A stretch of 64,000 nucleotides of DNA from Candidatus Sodalis pierantonius str. SOPE (GCF_000517405.1 NZ_CP006568.1:2294001-2358000), one strand, 5' to 3'. Positions 18,570 to 27,320 are shown, counted from the first letter of the stretch. A program made the numbers and translations. Notes: generated by a model not told the origin, from the letters alone.

Positions 18570-18683
18570 ATGATTAAAACTAAGAAACCAACCGAAGAGG
18601 AGCTCCGCAATTTTCTTATGCGTAAGTTTCTTGAAGAGCAACTGAATAAAAAAGCTAAAGAACGCAAAAATAAAAAAAATTAA
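18570..18683 (+). CDS. Small basic protein coupled to integrase
   Basis: 37 residues, MIKTKKPTEEELRNFL then MRKFLEEQLNKKAKERK, with a charged helical composition and a Lys-rich end. The ATG overlaps the integrase TGA (ATGA), which supports translation. The family is not recognised. It may be a phage accessory peptide downstream of int. Confidence 0.5.
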   Translation: MIKTKKPTEEELRNFLMRKFLEEQLNKKAKERKNKKN

Positions 18684-18685
18684 CT

Positions 18686-19051
18686 GATTATAAACAAAAT
18701 ATTATACAAGTTACCCCAGTACTTTTCCGTAAGTTTCTTGCTGAGAAAGGGGTTTCTTTATGTTGCCCTTCATGTGGTTCTGAGGAGTTGACGGTGCCTG
18801 AAAAAAGACTCTTGCAGAGAAAAAAATTCGCATCTAATTTTAACAGATTACCGGTAGCTGAGAAGGAAGACGCCCTAATTAGTTCTTATGTTTCATATCT
18901 AACTTGGGGTGATGAAAGCTGCGTATCCGGCCTGATAAAAAGCTACTATCAAGTACATTGTTTGAACTGTGGTCACCTCAGCCTTTATCGTTCTATCGTT
19001 GTTTTACAATGGATTGCAAATCTTGAAAAAGCATGCGAGGTGAAAGAATGA
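18686..19051 (+). CDS. Zinc-ribbon prophage protein, start codon unclear
   Basis: The frame runs YKQNIIQVTPVLFRKFLAEKG, then CCPSCGSEELTVPEKR and, 60 residues on, VHCLNCGHLSLYR. Two CxxC knuckles (about 18764 and 18959) make a zinc ribbon. No ATG, GTG or TTG precedes the first knuckle; the first usable start is TTG at 18788, which would remove it. Either the start was lost by mutation or a rare codon (ATT at 18701) is used. The end overlaps the next gene by ATGA. It is probably a phage accessory protein of unknown role. Confidence 0.5.
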   Translation, partial: DYKQNIIQVTPVLFRKFLAEKGVSLCCPSCGSEELTVPEKRLLQRKKFASNFNRLPVAEKEDALISSYVSYLTWGDESCVSGLIKSYYQVHCLNCGHLSLYRSIVVLQWIANLEKACEVKE

Positions 19052-19458
19052 CAGGTAAAATAATAGAAAGGGATTTTCCTTTGTATCTAGTGGGTGATAG
19101 TAATACACGGCGAAGCAATGAGACTATAATCAGACATGGTAACGGGGGAGGGGGAGGAGGAGGCATGCAGGACAGACTAGAAAAACGAGTTGAGCGCTTA
19201 GAGGCTGATGTAGTCGAGATAAAAATGGATTTGACAAAGCTTACTACCCGCTCTGAGGAATTTTCAACCAAAAGCGATTTGCTCTCTCTTAAAGCTGAAA
19301 TCAATAAAGAATTTGGCTTGCTCAACAAGGAGTTTGGCGTTTTTCACAAAGAATTCTCCACTATTCATCAACAGATTGCTAACCAAACGAAATGGATAGC
19401 AGGGATTGTATTTACCGCTCTTGGTTTAGGCATCGCAGCAGTCAAGTACCTTTTTTGA
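19048..19458 (+). CDS. Coiled-coil protein with C-terminal membrane anchor
   Basis: 136 residues. A short basic head is followed by a run of seven Gly (about residue 32), then a heptad-like coiled coil (MQDRLEKRVERLEADVVEIKMDL, LLSLKAEINKEFGLLNKEFG) and one membrane segment at the end (WIAGIVFTALGLGIAAVKYLF). The glycine codons form GGAGGAGG 4 bases before an internal ATG at 19165 (MQDRLEKR), which could be a second start. Small tail-anchored coiled coils occur as phage accessory or exclusion proteins; the function here is unknown. Confidence 0.6.
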   Translation: MTGKIIERDFPLYLVGDSNTRRSNETIIRHGNGGGGGGGMQDRLEKRVERLEADVVEIKMDLTKLTTRSEEFSTKSDLLSLKAEINKEFGLLNKEFGVFHKEFSTIHQQIANQTKWIAGIVFTALGLGIAAVKYLF

Positions 19459-19722
19459 TGATCCACAAATTGACCCAAACGTACACGCTATGTTCGTTTT
19501 AAACACGCAGTTACAGGCATGTAACTCACTGATTTTATGGAACTATTTGTTTTCATTAGTGCCAAAATGGGGGCTTTCGCCTCCCTGTTTGCTATGGTTA
19601 ATACGTCCACGTCGCCATTGTGCGCCCTAAGTGACTATTTTAATGCTGCGGCCGGTTGAAAAGCAGGGAGTTCCTCACTCATACTTCCGTTACCAACCAG
19701 TCAGGAAACAAGGAACGCCGCC

Positions 19723-20070
19723 ATGGCCGAAGAAACCATTTTTAGTAAAATTATTCGCCGGGAAATACCCGCTGATATTCTCTATCAGGACGATTTGGTT
19801 ACCGCTTTTCGCGACATCAGCCCCAAAGCGCCCAGCCATATTTTGATCGTGACCAATCTGCTTATCCCCACCGTCAACGATGTCACCGCCGACCATGAAG
19901 CGGAGCTGGGACGGTTGTTTACCGTGGCGGCGAAAATAGCCCAACAAGAGGGCATCGATGCGGACGGCTACCGGCTAATCGTGAATTGCAACCGCCACGG
20001 CGGCCAGGAAGTGTATCATTTGCACATGCATCTTTTGGGAGGCAGGCCGCTTGGCCCGCTGGTGGCGTGA
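19723..20070 (+). CDS. hinT: Purine nucleoside phosphoramidase HinT (HIT family)
   Basis: 115 residues, close to E. coli HinT (119). The HIT active-site motif QEVYHLHMHLLGG is present with the catalytic His, as is the N-terminal MAEETIFSKIIRREIPADILYQDD. HinT hydrolyses adenosine 5'-phosphoramidates. ATG is preceded by AAGGAA. Upstream (19460-19722) is prophage-chromosome border sequence. The order hinT-ycfL-lpoB-thiK is the enterobacterial one. Intact. Confidence 0.95.
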   Translation: MAEETIFSKIIRREIPADILYQDDLVTAFRDISPKAPSHILIVTNLLIPTVNDVTADHEAELGRLFTVAAKIAQQEGIDADGYRLIVNCNRHGGQEVYHLHMHLLGGRPLGPLVA

Positions 20071-20086
20071 TGGGTTGGGGAGAAAC

Positions 20087-20464
20087 ATGCGTTTAGCACC
20101 CTGGATGGTCGCGCTGTTGCTGTTAACCGGCTGCAGCGGTAGCCGCGATCCCGCATTGATCATCAATAATCAGCAATCGCTGGTGATGGACCCGTCGGTG
20201 CTCAGCGCCGGCATTACCGCCGCGCCGCCGTCGCTTACCACCGATCGGGGGCGATTGCGCGCCTATAGCATCCTGAGCAACGATCATCCCGCTCTGGTCA
20301 CCGTGTATTACCGTTTCTATTGGTACGATGCGCAGGGATTGGACGTCATACCGTTCGCCGCGACGCGCATGCTGATCGTGCCGCCTGGCGGGGAAGCCCG
20401 GGTGGAGGCGGTGAATGGTAATCCGGAGGCGAAGCACGCTCGTCTCTATTTGTTTTTGCAATAA
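20087..20464 (+). CDS. ycfL: YcfL-like lipoprotein
   Basis: 125 residues with a lipoprotein signal (MRLAPWMVALLLLTGCS, lipobox LTGC) and a beta-rich body (VTVYYRFYWYDAQGLDV). I chose the ATG at 20087, with GGGGAG upstream, because the signal peptide begins there. It lies between hinT and lpoB, as ycfL does in E. coli. The function is not established; it is an outer-membrane-linked lipoprotein by location. Confidence 0.85.
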   Translation: MRLAPWMVALLLLTGCSGSRDPALIINNQQSLVMDPSVLSAGITAAPPSLTTDRGRLRAYSILSNDHPALVTVYYRFYWYDAQGLDVIPFAATRMLIVPPGGEARVEAVNGNPEAKHARLYLFLQ

Positions 20465-20485
20465 AGAGTCAACGTCGAGTCTACA

Positions 20486-21070
20486 ATGAAAAAGACAGCC
20501 TTAATCGTCCTTGCAGCGCTGGTGCTGGCCAGCTGTACCACCCGAACTCCAGAGCCGCCCCCGGCCACCGTAGAGCCCGCGCCGCCGCCGACTACGGTAC
20601 CGGTACAGCCGCCGCCGGTCACCAGCGAGCCGGTGCCCTTGCCACCGAAAATCAAGACCATTGACTGGCCGGCCAGCCTGTCGCCCATGGTGCAGCAAAT
20701 GTTGCAGGTGGACGGCGTCAACGATGGCAGCGTGCTGCTGGTAAATACCTTAAAAAACGCCACTAACGGCAGCGTGCAGACCGGTAAAGCCACCGCGGCC
20801 CTTACTCGCCTCATTGCACAGGGCGGCGGCAAATTTCAGGTGGTGGGCGCCGATAAACTGAACTCGGCGCGCCAGACGTTGGGGCTTTCCTCCGACGACA
20901 GTTTGGAGTCGCTCAGTAAAGCGGTGGGACTGGCTCGCTATCTCAACGCCCAGTACGTGCTGTATAGCGCCGCCAGCGGCGATGTGAAAGCACCCACGCT
21001 CGATCTGCAACTGATGCTGGTGCAAACCGGCGAGATCATTTGGTCCGGTAACGGCGTTGCCCAGGATTGA
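20486..21070 (+). CDS. lpoB: Penicillin-binding protein activator LpoB
   Basis: 194 residues, an outer-membrane lipoprotein that activates PBP1B. It has the signal MKKTALIVLAALVLASC and a Pro-rich disordered stalk (EPPPATVEPAPPPTTVPVQPPP). A globular domain (DWPASLSPMVQQMLQVDGV, LMLVQTGEIIWSGNG) follows. The length is similar to E. coli LpoB (213). Intact, as expected for an envelope gene under selection. The thiK remnant overlaps its end. Confidence 0.93.
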   Translation: MKKTALIVLAALVLASCTTRTPEPPPATVEPAPPPTTVPVQPPPVTSEPVPLPPKIKTIDWPASLSPMVQQMLQVDGVNDGSVLLVNTLKNATNGSVQTGKATAALTRLIAQGGGKFQVVGADKLNSARQTLGLSSDDSLESLSKAVGLARYLNAQYVLYSAASGDVKAPTLDLQLMLVQTGEIIWSGNGVAQD

Positions 21071-21556
21071 CGATGGGCTGCGCTCGATGTTGGCGCAGTT
21101 ACTGCCGCGTGCAACGTTAGACAGTGTCAACCCCCTGCCGGTCAGCGGTCTAACCGGCGAAAGCTGGCGATTGCAGGGAGCCGGTGTTGATTTGCTGGCG
21201 CGCGAAGCCAGCGGGCAGAAAATCCAGCTGGGCGTTGACCGGCGTCGGGAATTTCGCCTGTTGCGCGCCCTTAACGGCAGCGGCCTGGCGCCGCGTCCGC
21301 GGGGCATCACCGCCGGCTGACTGCTGGTGGAGTGGCTATCCGGCGCACCGTTAAATACGCAGGGCTGGCAACAGGCGCTGATGACGGGCACGCTGGCGGG
21401 TCTCCTGGCCAGGCTGCACCAGCAGCGGCGCAGCGGCTACCCGCTGAACCTACAGGCGCGCTATGCGCGCTATTGGCAAACCAGCGACCCGGCGCACACC
21501 GGCCTGGCTGAGGCTACACAGGCGGTTTTTGCGCCGGCGTCCGCCGACGGCCCTGC
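21057..21556 (+). pseudogene. thiK: Thiamine kinase ThiK, 5' half only
   Basis: Phosphotransferase-fold protein following lpoB as in E. coli (ycfN/thiK). Recognisable parts: PVSGLTGESWRL, QLGVDRRREFRLLRALN, then a TGA at 21318-21320 (ITAG*LLVEWLSG, where Trp is expected) and ARLHQQRRSGYPLNLQARYARYW. It is cut by IS21 copy 3 at 21557. The rest of the kinase and nagZ are not beyond the element, so the gene is both nonsense-mutated and truncated. The catalytic loop region is missing. Confidence 0.85.
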
Positions 21557-21676
21557 TGCAGATTCCGACGTATCCGACCAGCTGTTTCGGCGACATCCGA
21601 TCAGTTATTCCGATATTTTCCGATCACCCATTCCAGTGATATTCGATCACGTGTTCGCTCATCTTCTGACTCGGGT

Positions 21677-22426
21677 TTAGTCTATTTTTCCTGTGCTGGC
21701 TACTCCTTGCTCTTTGCGTAGTGATTCGCCTTTAAGTTCCAGTCTATAGCTGGGGTGTACTAACCGATCGAGTAACGCGTCAGCTGTCGTGGGGTTTTCT
21801 ATCAGTCCATACCATTTTTTCACCGGCAGTTGACTGATCAGGATGCTGCTGCTTTTGTCGTAGCGATCTTCCATCACCTCCAACAGCATCGTTGCCTGCA
21901 TCGGACTTATTGATTCTAGGCCCACGTCGTCCAAAATCAGTAACTCTATTTTTTCTAACTGCTTAAGCTGTTTTAGATAGGTCCCGTCTACCTGACACTG
22001 GTGAAGATGGGCCAGCAATCGACCCACTTGCCAGTAACGCACGCTATATTGCTGCCGGCATGCCTGCTCACCAAGCGCACAACTGAGCCAGGTTTTGCCC
22101 GTACCTGTCGGCCCCGTGATGAGTATGCTTTTCTGATATTTCAGATATTGTCCCCCTAGCAGATCTCGCATCTGTTCCGGTGTCACTCCTCGGCTAGGGA
22201 TATAGCGGATATCTTCCGGTTTTGCCTGCAAGCGCATTTGCGATTGCCGTCGCATACGGCATATATGGTTGTTTTTTCTATGAAAATTTTCCGCTTCTAC
22301 CATCAGCGACAACCGCTCCTCGAACCCCAGCTCCCCATAACTCCCCGGGAGTTCGCGTTGCGTCTCCAACGCCTGGACCATTGCCGACAACTTCAGCTCT
22401 CGCTGAGCCATTAACAGTGTATCCAT
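21677..22426 (-). CDS. istB: IstB helper ATPase (IS21 copy 3), intact
   Basis: 249 residues, AAA+ DnaA-like ATPase that assists IS21 transposition. Walker A GPTGTGKTWLS, Walker B LLILDDVGLE and the C-terminal DRLVHPSYRLELKGESLR are present. It is the only unbroken istB here. Its partner istA is frameshifted, so movement would need a transposase from elsewhere. Confidence 0.93.
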   Translation of the reverse strand: MDTLLMAQRELKLSAMVQALETQRELPGSYGELGFEERLSLMVEAENFHRKNNHICRMRRQSQMRLQAKPEDIRYIPSRGVTPEQMRDLLGGQYLKYQKSILITGPTGTGKTWLSCALGEQACRQQYSVRYWQVGRLLAHLHQCQVDGTYLKQLKQLEKIELLILDDVGLESISPMQATMLLEVMEDRYDKSSSILISQLPVKKWYGLIENPTTADALLDRLVHPSYRLELKGESLRKEQGVASTGKID

Positions 22427-22437
22427 ATTTATTCTCC

Positions 22438-23989
22438 TTAGTGATAACTGTCCGGACCTCGGAGGTTTTCGTGAACCAGCATTGATACGCAGGCTCCGTC
22501 CTGGGTGACCTCACTTTCACGACCGTGTTTCAATACGTTGGCTATGAAAGAGCGGTTAATGCACCCTTTCTCCAACGCCAGCGCGCAGGCCTTCTCCAGT
22601 CGCGTCGTCTCATAGCGCCGTTGCAGATTGAGTAGCCCCAGCACGGAGCGGTAAGCCTGCTCCGGATGGGCTTTGCTCTTTTGGATGGACTCGACCACTT
22701 TCAGTGTGCACACACCCACCGACAGCGCCCAACTGAACAGCCTTTCCGGCGTCCACCTGACTCTGCCCCTTATGGTTAGCCGGCATGTGCGCCGCCTGAG
22801 TCGTGTGCCTATAGGCGTTATCGCTGCGAGGGTGCGTAGCCACGCAGACGCCCTTATGGTGGATTTGCACCAGCCGTTGGGTGGCGATGACGTCAACGCG
22901 CTCGCCAACCAGCGGATGCGGCACCGAGTACCAGTTTTTGCCGTAGTCCATGTGGTAATCAGGTCCCACTCGGGCAACGAGATACTCACTGTATTCCCAT
23001 TGTGTGGGCGGTAGAGGCCCAAGAGCCGGTTTGTCCAGCTGCTCGAAGCGTTCAAGGCGACTTTGTCCGCCGTAATGACGCATCGGGCGCAGATTCAACT
23101 CATGATTGAGTTCTCGTATCACCTGGTTGAGTTCGGTCAGCGAGTAGAACCTACGTTTACGCAACCGGGCCAAAACCCAGCGTTCTACCAGCTGCACAGT
23201 TGATTCTGCCTTCGCCTTGTCTTTCGGTTTTCTCGGGCGCGCCGGTAGCACCACTGTCTCATAGTGATTTGCCAGCGCCTGGTAGCTCTGGTTTATGACC
23301 GGCTCATAGCGGTCAGGGATGCTGACAGCGCTGCGCAGATTATCAGGTATCATCAGCTCCGGAACCCCACCCATGAAGTGCAGGCAGCGGCTATTGGCGT
23401 TGAGCCACGATGCCATGTCCTGGCCTTCGCAGGCTTCGATATACGCATAGCCTGACACGCCCATGGCAGCGACGAAGATAGCGACCTGGCGTACGCTACC
23501 GGTCGCAGGGTTGACGATAGGTACGGTGGGGCCACAGAAGTCGATGAAGAGCTTTTCGCCAGCCTTGTGCTCCATGCGCATGGAACGCCGCTGCTTCTTT
23601 TTCCAGTCACGTAACAGTGCACAAAACTGTGAGTAACCGAGGGCATCATCGCCCACGGCGGACTGATATTCCATCCAGAGCAGCTGCTTGGTCATGCCCT
23701 TGCGGCTTAACTCGGTATAGATATCAAGCCAGCTGGGTAAGGTATTGATAACTTTTCCGGATTTGCCGGGATAGAGCAGGCGGTCGAGGTCGACGGGGGA
23801 CAGTTCCGCCGGCAATGGCCAGACCAGGTTAGCTACCGTGAATCGGCCGAGGATATCGTGCACGGTAGTACAGCCTATGCCGAGCGCTGCTGCGATAGTG
23901 CGATTCGAGCGACGCTGCTCGAATTTCATACGTAATACATTAATATAGATGCACATTTCCGTTCTCGCTTTCTTCTTTTTACGTGCCAT
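22438..23989 (-). pseudogene. istA: istA transposase, frameshifted (IS21 copy 3)
   Basis: The N-terminal 459-codon frame includes the HTH and the whole DDE core (LFIDFCGP, MIPDNLRS, KAKAEST). An extra C at about 22757 (CCACCTGACTC for CCACTGACTC) shifts the frame at KGQSQ. The C-terminal part continues in another frame to 22438. A truncated but catalytically complete product is conceivable. Confidence 0.9.
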
Positions 23990-24182
23990 GCCATGCCTCC
24001 GGAAGCTAAAAGTCTCCAGAGTATGGCGGAACAGAAGATGAGCGATCGGACAGAATCGGAATCGCTGATCGGGCGACCGGAATCAGTGATCGGATGAAAT
24101 CAGAATTAGTGATCGGGTGAAATCGGAATCAGTGATCGGATGTGACCGGAACCAGCACCTGTCACCATCAAGGATTTTTATT

Positions 24183-24395
24183 ATGAATACCGACGATATA
24201 ACCCAAATTCTCTATCATGTATTGCCCGCCATGCAAAACGGTTTTTCTATTCGGGCGCAGGGTAATTACGCCTATTTTTATGTTGACCCACAAAAGCCTT
24301 ACGCACAGGAATTTATTGCCGGAATAGAAAAGGATTTGAGGGAGCGCATAAAGTGGTTAATGGAGAATCACGTTAATCGCTTAGTACCTCAGTAA
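24183..24395 (+). CDS. Small prophage protein, unknown
   Basis: 70 residues: MNTDDITQILYHVLPAMQNGFSIRAQGNYAYFYVDPQ, then FIAGIEKDLRERIKWLMENH. ATG at 24183 has AAGGA upstream. It sits at the left border of the P2-like replication block, 25 bases after the IS21 end. The family is not recognised; it resembles short early-region phage ORFs in position and size. Confidence 0.6.
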   Translation: MNTDDITQILYHVLPAMQNGFSIRAQGNYAYFYVDPQKPYAQEFIAGIEKDLRERIKWLMENHVNRLVPQ

Positions 24396-24476
24396 ATTAT
24401 TACCTGCCATTAAAGTGAAATAAAAACGGCGCATGACGCCAGGGCTTCGCACGGCCTGAATAAAAGAGAACTCACC

Positions 24477-24737
24477 ATGACTGAAATAATCCACACCCGT
24501 CAGGACAGCTCGCCAACTCGCATTCGCCTGACGCCCGGTTTAACCGATCCGGACTTCATGACCATCGGTCTGGCGGCCAGAAAAAGCGAACGCGAACACC
24601 TGCTTGGCATGCTCAGTGCCTTTCTGGAATCGCAACGCGCCCGCGCTGTACCCGCAGACAAAATACTGAACGAGCTGAATGACTGGATAGCGCTGCGTTT
24701 GTCAGCGCTTGATATGACCGAGGAGTTACCACGATGA
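24477..24737 (+). CDS. Small P2-type early-region protein
   Basis: 86 residues, mostly helical (GLAARKSEREHLLGMLSAFLESQ, ADKILNELNDWIALRLSALDM). The position before the exonuclease, dam and gene A matches the short ORFs upstream of A in P2-like phages; a DUF2732-like identity is possible but unproven. The stop overlaps the exonuclease ATG. Confidence 0.6.
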   Translation: MTEIIHTRQDSSPTRIRLTPGLTDPDFMTIGLAARKSEREHLLGMLSAFLESQRARAVPADKILNELNDWIALRLSALDMTEELPR

Positions 24738-25304
24738 ATCATCTCATGATTGATATTGAAACCCTCGGCGTTCGCGCCAGTGCGCCACTGGCAGCGATAG
24801 GTGCCGTCTTTTTTGAACCCTCTACCGGCCAGCTGGGCAAAGCGTTTTATGCCCGCGTTGACTCGCGCAGTGATGAGGTTGCTGGCGCCCGTGCGGAAGT
24901 CGATACGGCATTGTGGTGGTTACGTCAGGATGCCGACGCGCGCGTCGAACTGATTATTGAACCGCGCTCTTCTGCGCGAGATGCCCTGAATGCGTTTTTG
25001 AATTACATCAACGCCAGTTAGATACCTGCTGGCCGCAAGCACCTGAATATCTGGTGCAAGGGTGGCGAATTTGACGTGGGGGATTTTGGGCGCGGCCTTT
25101 GAGCGCCATGGCCTGCCCATCTCCTGGTATTACTCGCGTATGCGGGATATGCGCACCCTGCAATCTCTGGCGCAAGCAACCGGCTATTGCTCACCCGCGC
25201 GCCAGACTCTGAAGCACCACGCCCTTGAGGATGCCTGCTATCAGGCACAGGTAGTGGCGGAAATTTGGCAGCGTCATTCCGACGCTTTTATCGAACATTG
25301 CTGA
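24734..25304 (+). pseudogene. 3'-5' exonuclease (RNase T-like), frameshifted
   Basis: Starts MNHLMIDIETLGVRASAPLAAIGAVFFEPSTGQLGKAFY, carrying the Exo I acidic pair, then DTALWWLRQDADAR. The frame breaks at about 25015-25085. The downstream part reads ILGAAFERHGLPISWYYSRMRDMRTL and the Exo III-like HHALEDACYQAQVVAEIW. It is the P2-prophage counterpart of the gene at 14130-14872, also broken, but at a different place. Confidence 0.82.
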
Positions 25305-25314
25305 GGACGCGCAG

Positions 25315-26184
25315 ATGAAACCTATCCTGAAATGGGCGGGCGGCAAGTCTCGCCTGATGCCCCGCTTGCGCCCCTTCCTGCCGGCGGCTGACTGTCTGGT
25401 TGAACCTTTTGTCGGCGGTGCCTCGGTTTTCCTCGATACCGACTACCCTCGCTATGTACTGGCAGACATTAACCCCGACCTTATCAATTTCTACCAAACG
25501 GTCGTTGATAGCCCGGAAAGCGTCATACAGGCCGCACTACCGCTATTCAAGCACGCCAACACCTCTGTTGACTATTTTCGTTACCGCACCGATTTCGCCC
25601 AATGGCGGGCGACCAGGGGCCTCAACCGTGCCGCCGTGTTCCTTTACCTGAATCGCCATGGCTACAACGGCCTGTGCCGTTACAACCTGCGTGGCGAATT
25701 TAATGTCTCGTATGGCCGTTACAAAAAGCCCTATTTTCCCGCCGCAGAAATCCGCCTGTTCGCCGAAAAGGCCCGCGATACCCATACCCGGTTTGTCTGC
25801 CTGCCCTTTGAAGAAACGCTGGCGTTTCATGTAGATGAACGCTGCGCAGTTTATGCCGATCCACCTTATCTCGACTGCTTCACAGGGTATTACATCGCGC
25901 CGTTTCAGGACGAAGAACATCAGGCGTTGACCGATGCCCTGACGGAGACCCACCTGCGCTGGGACGTCCCTGTGGTGCTCTCGGGCAGCAATACCCCCAA
26001 GACCCACGCCGCCTATCGGGGTTTTACGTTTCACTACACGCACACCCATTGCAGCAGCGCCGCCAAGGGGGCTAGCCGGGGTAAAGCCGGGGAAGTGATA
26101 GCCACATTGCCGGTGCGGCAGTCTCGCCCGTCGACCTCCGAAGCAGATGGTTTCCTTATGGATGAGTGGCTGGAGTTTGTCTGA
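25315..26184 (+). CDS. dam: Phage DNA adenine methyltransferase (Dam)
   Basis: 289 residues, D12-class N6-adenine methylase. SAM-binding motif I is KWAGGKSRLMPRLRPFLP with EPFVGGASVF. The catalytic DPPY is at about residue 182 (YADPPYLDCF), and the NRHGYNGLCRYN region is typical of GATC methylases. P2-like phages often carry dam beside gene A, probably against restriction or for replication control. ATG follows GAGGACGCGCAG. It is intact in a broken prophage, so it may still alter host methylation. The GATC specificity is inferred from the family. Confidence 0.92.
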   Translation: MKPILKWAGGKSRLMPRLRPFLPAADCLVEPFVGGASVFLDTDYPRYVLADINPDLINFYQTVVDSPESVIQAALPLFKHANTSVDYFRYRTDFAQWRATRGLNRAAVFLYLNRHGYNGLCRYNLRGEFNVSYGRYKKPYFPAAEIRLFAEKARDTHTRFVCLPFEETLAFHVDERCAVYADPPYLDCFTGYYIAPFQDEEHQALTDALTETHLRWDVPVVLSGSNTPKTHAAYRGFTFHYTHTHCSSAAKGASRGKAGEVIATLPVRQSRPSTSEADGFLMDEWLEFV

Positions 26185-27311
26185 TATGCCGCAGTCCAGC
26201 GTCGTCTACCCCTGGAACAATAAGCCTCTGCTGCCAATTGATCGGGGTATTCCAACCCATGAGGAGATGCGCCTTGCTGAACTTCGCCGCAAGGACTATC
26301 TTCAGGCGAAAAAGCAGGTTGACGACCAGCTGGAAACGGTCAGTTCAAGCATTTACTGGCGCTTTGACCAGCGCGAGAAGCAAAAGGGCTTTGACAGCGC
26401 CCGCCGCTGGTTAACTGAGTCCGTGGTTAAGGTGATGTTGTCGCGCATTGCGCGTGTAAACGCCGGTTACCGCCTGGATGAGATAGCCGACGACGATTTC
26501 TGTGCGCTGTTTGGCGACCGCGCAACCCAATCCCCCCAGCATAATGGCGTGGTGGCCTTTTTGCGTCTGCGCACCCAGCGTCAGCGCCTGCCCGCCCTGG
26601 ACAGCCAGGCGCTCAAGTCCCTGGCGAACGCCGCCGCCCATGTTGCCGCCACGGAAGTGGCCCACCTGACCCACGCGCAGGGCGATAAAAGCGAATGGCG
26701 CATTGTCTATGACCACTATCACCACCTGGCCCGGATCACCGCCTGCTGGGCCTGCAACCGCCGCTCTGGAACAAGCTGGAAAAATGTTTTGTTCCCTTTT
26801 ATGCCCAACCGGCCATCAGGCGGATGTGTGATGCGCGGTGGTGGCTGAACAGCCTGCGCCGGACCGCTAACCGCTGGCGTGAACATCTGGCTATCGCCAT
26901 GGGGTATGTCCATAAGCACGCCTCCCCGAACGTCAGCACAACCGCCTTGCGTGACTGGCACGAACAGCGTTACCGTACCAACGAGTGGCGTAAATGCATG
27001 GAGCTGGAAGACGAAGAGGGTAACCGTATCAGCCTGATGGATGGCTATGCCGCCAGCCAGGCCAATCCCGCCATCCGACGCACTGAGCTGATGGTACGAC
27101 TACGGGGGTATGAAGACATTGCCAACGCTCAGGGCTATGTTGGCGAATTTGTGACCATTACCGCGCCCTCAAGCCATCACGCCACGCTAGAAAATGGGCG
27201 CGTTAACCGTAAATGGAACGGGGCCAGCCCGGCAGATACCCAGCGCTATCTCAATGGCGTCTGGGCCTGCGCCCGCGCCAAATGCCATCGCCAGAAGCTG
27301 CGCTTTTTCGG

Positions 27312-27320
27312 ACTGCGTGT
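27312..27320. repeat. Target duplication, left of IS5 copy 3
   Basis: ACTGCGTGT, repeated exactly at 28376-28384. Confidence 0.93.

Larger units (their letters stand above)
17140..18573 (+). pseudogene. int: P2-type tyrosine integrase, C-terminal part, split by IS5
   Basis: Reading across the IS5 at 17348-18402 gives KLGNKITYLNTKNNKNRAVPISTE, then HVLRHTFASHFMMNGGNI, LQRILEHSS and MVYAHFAHDYLEDAVRF. These are the catalytic box II (HxLRH), the late His and the Tyr of a phage integrase of the P2/HP1 group. The N-terminal arm and core-binding domains are absent, cut at the IS256 end (17139). The stop overlaps the next small ORF. It presumably drove integration of the P2-like prophage now at 24-44 kb. 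Confidence 0.85.
21557..24157 (-). mobile_element. IS21-family element, copy 3 (complete ends)
   Basis: 2601 bp, from TGCAGATTCCGACG to GGAACCAGCA, with istB and istA on the minus strand. Left flank: thiK. Right flank: P2-like prophage. There is no duplicated flank (CCCTGC against CCTGTC), so the chromosomal continuity on one side was changed after insertion. Confidence 0.93.

Noticed and set aside
19567..19588. GC-rich hairpin before hinT as a terminator
   Set aside because: The stem is short with mismatches and there is no T-tract; too weak to list as a feature.
24151..24165. Possible IS21 copy 3 target duplication (CCTGC / CCTGT)
   Set aside because: Not identical and offset; the flanks belong to unrelated DNA (thiK and prophage).
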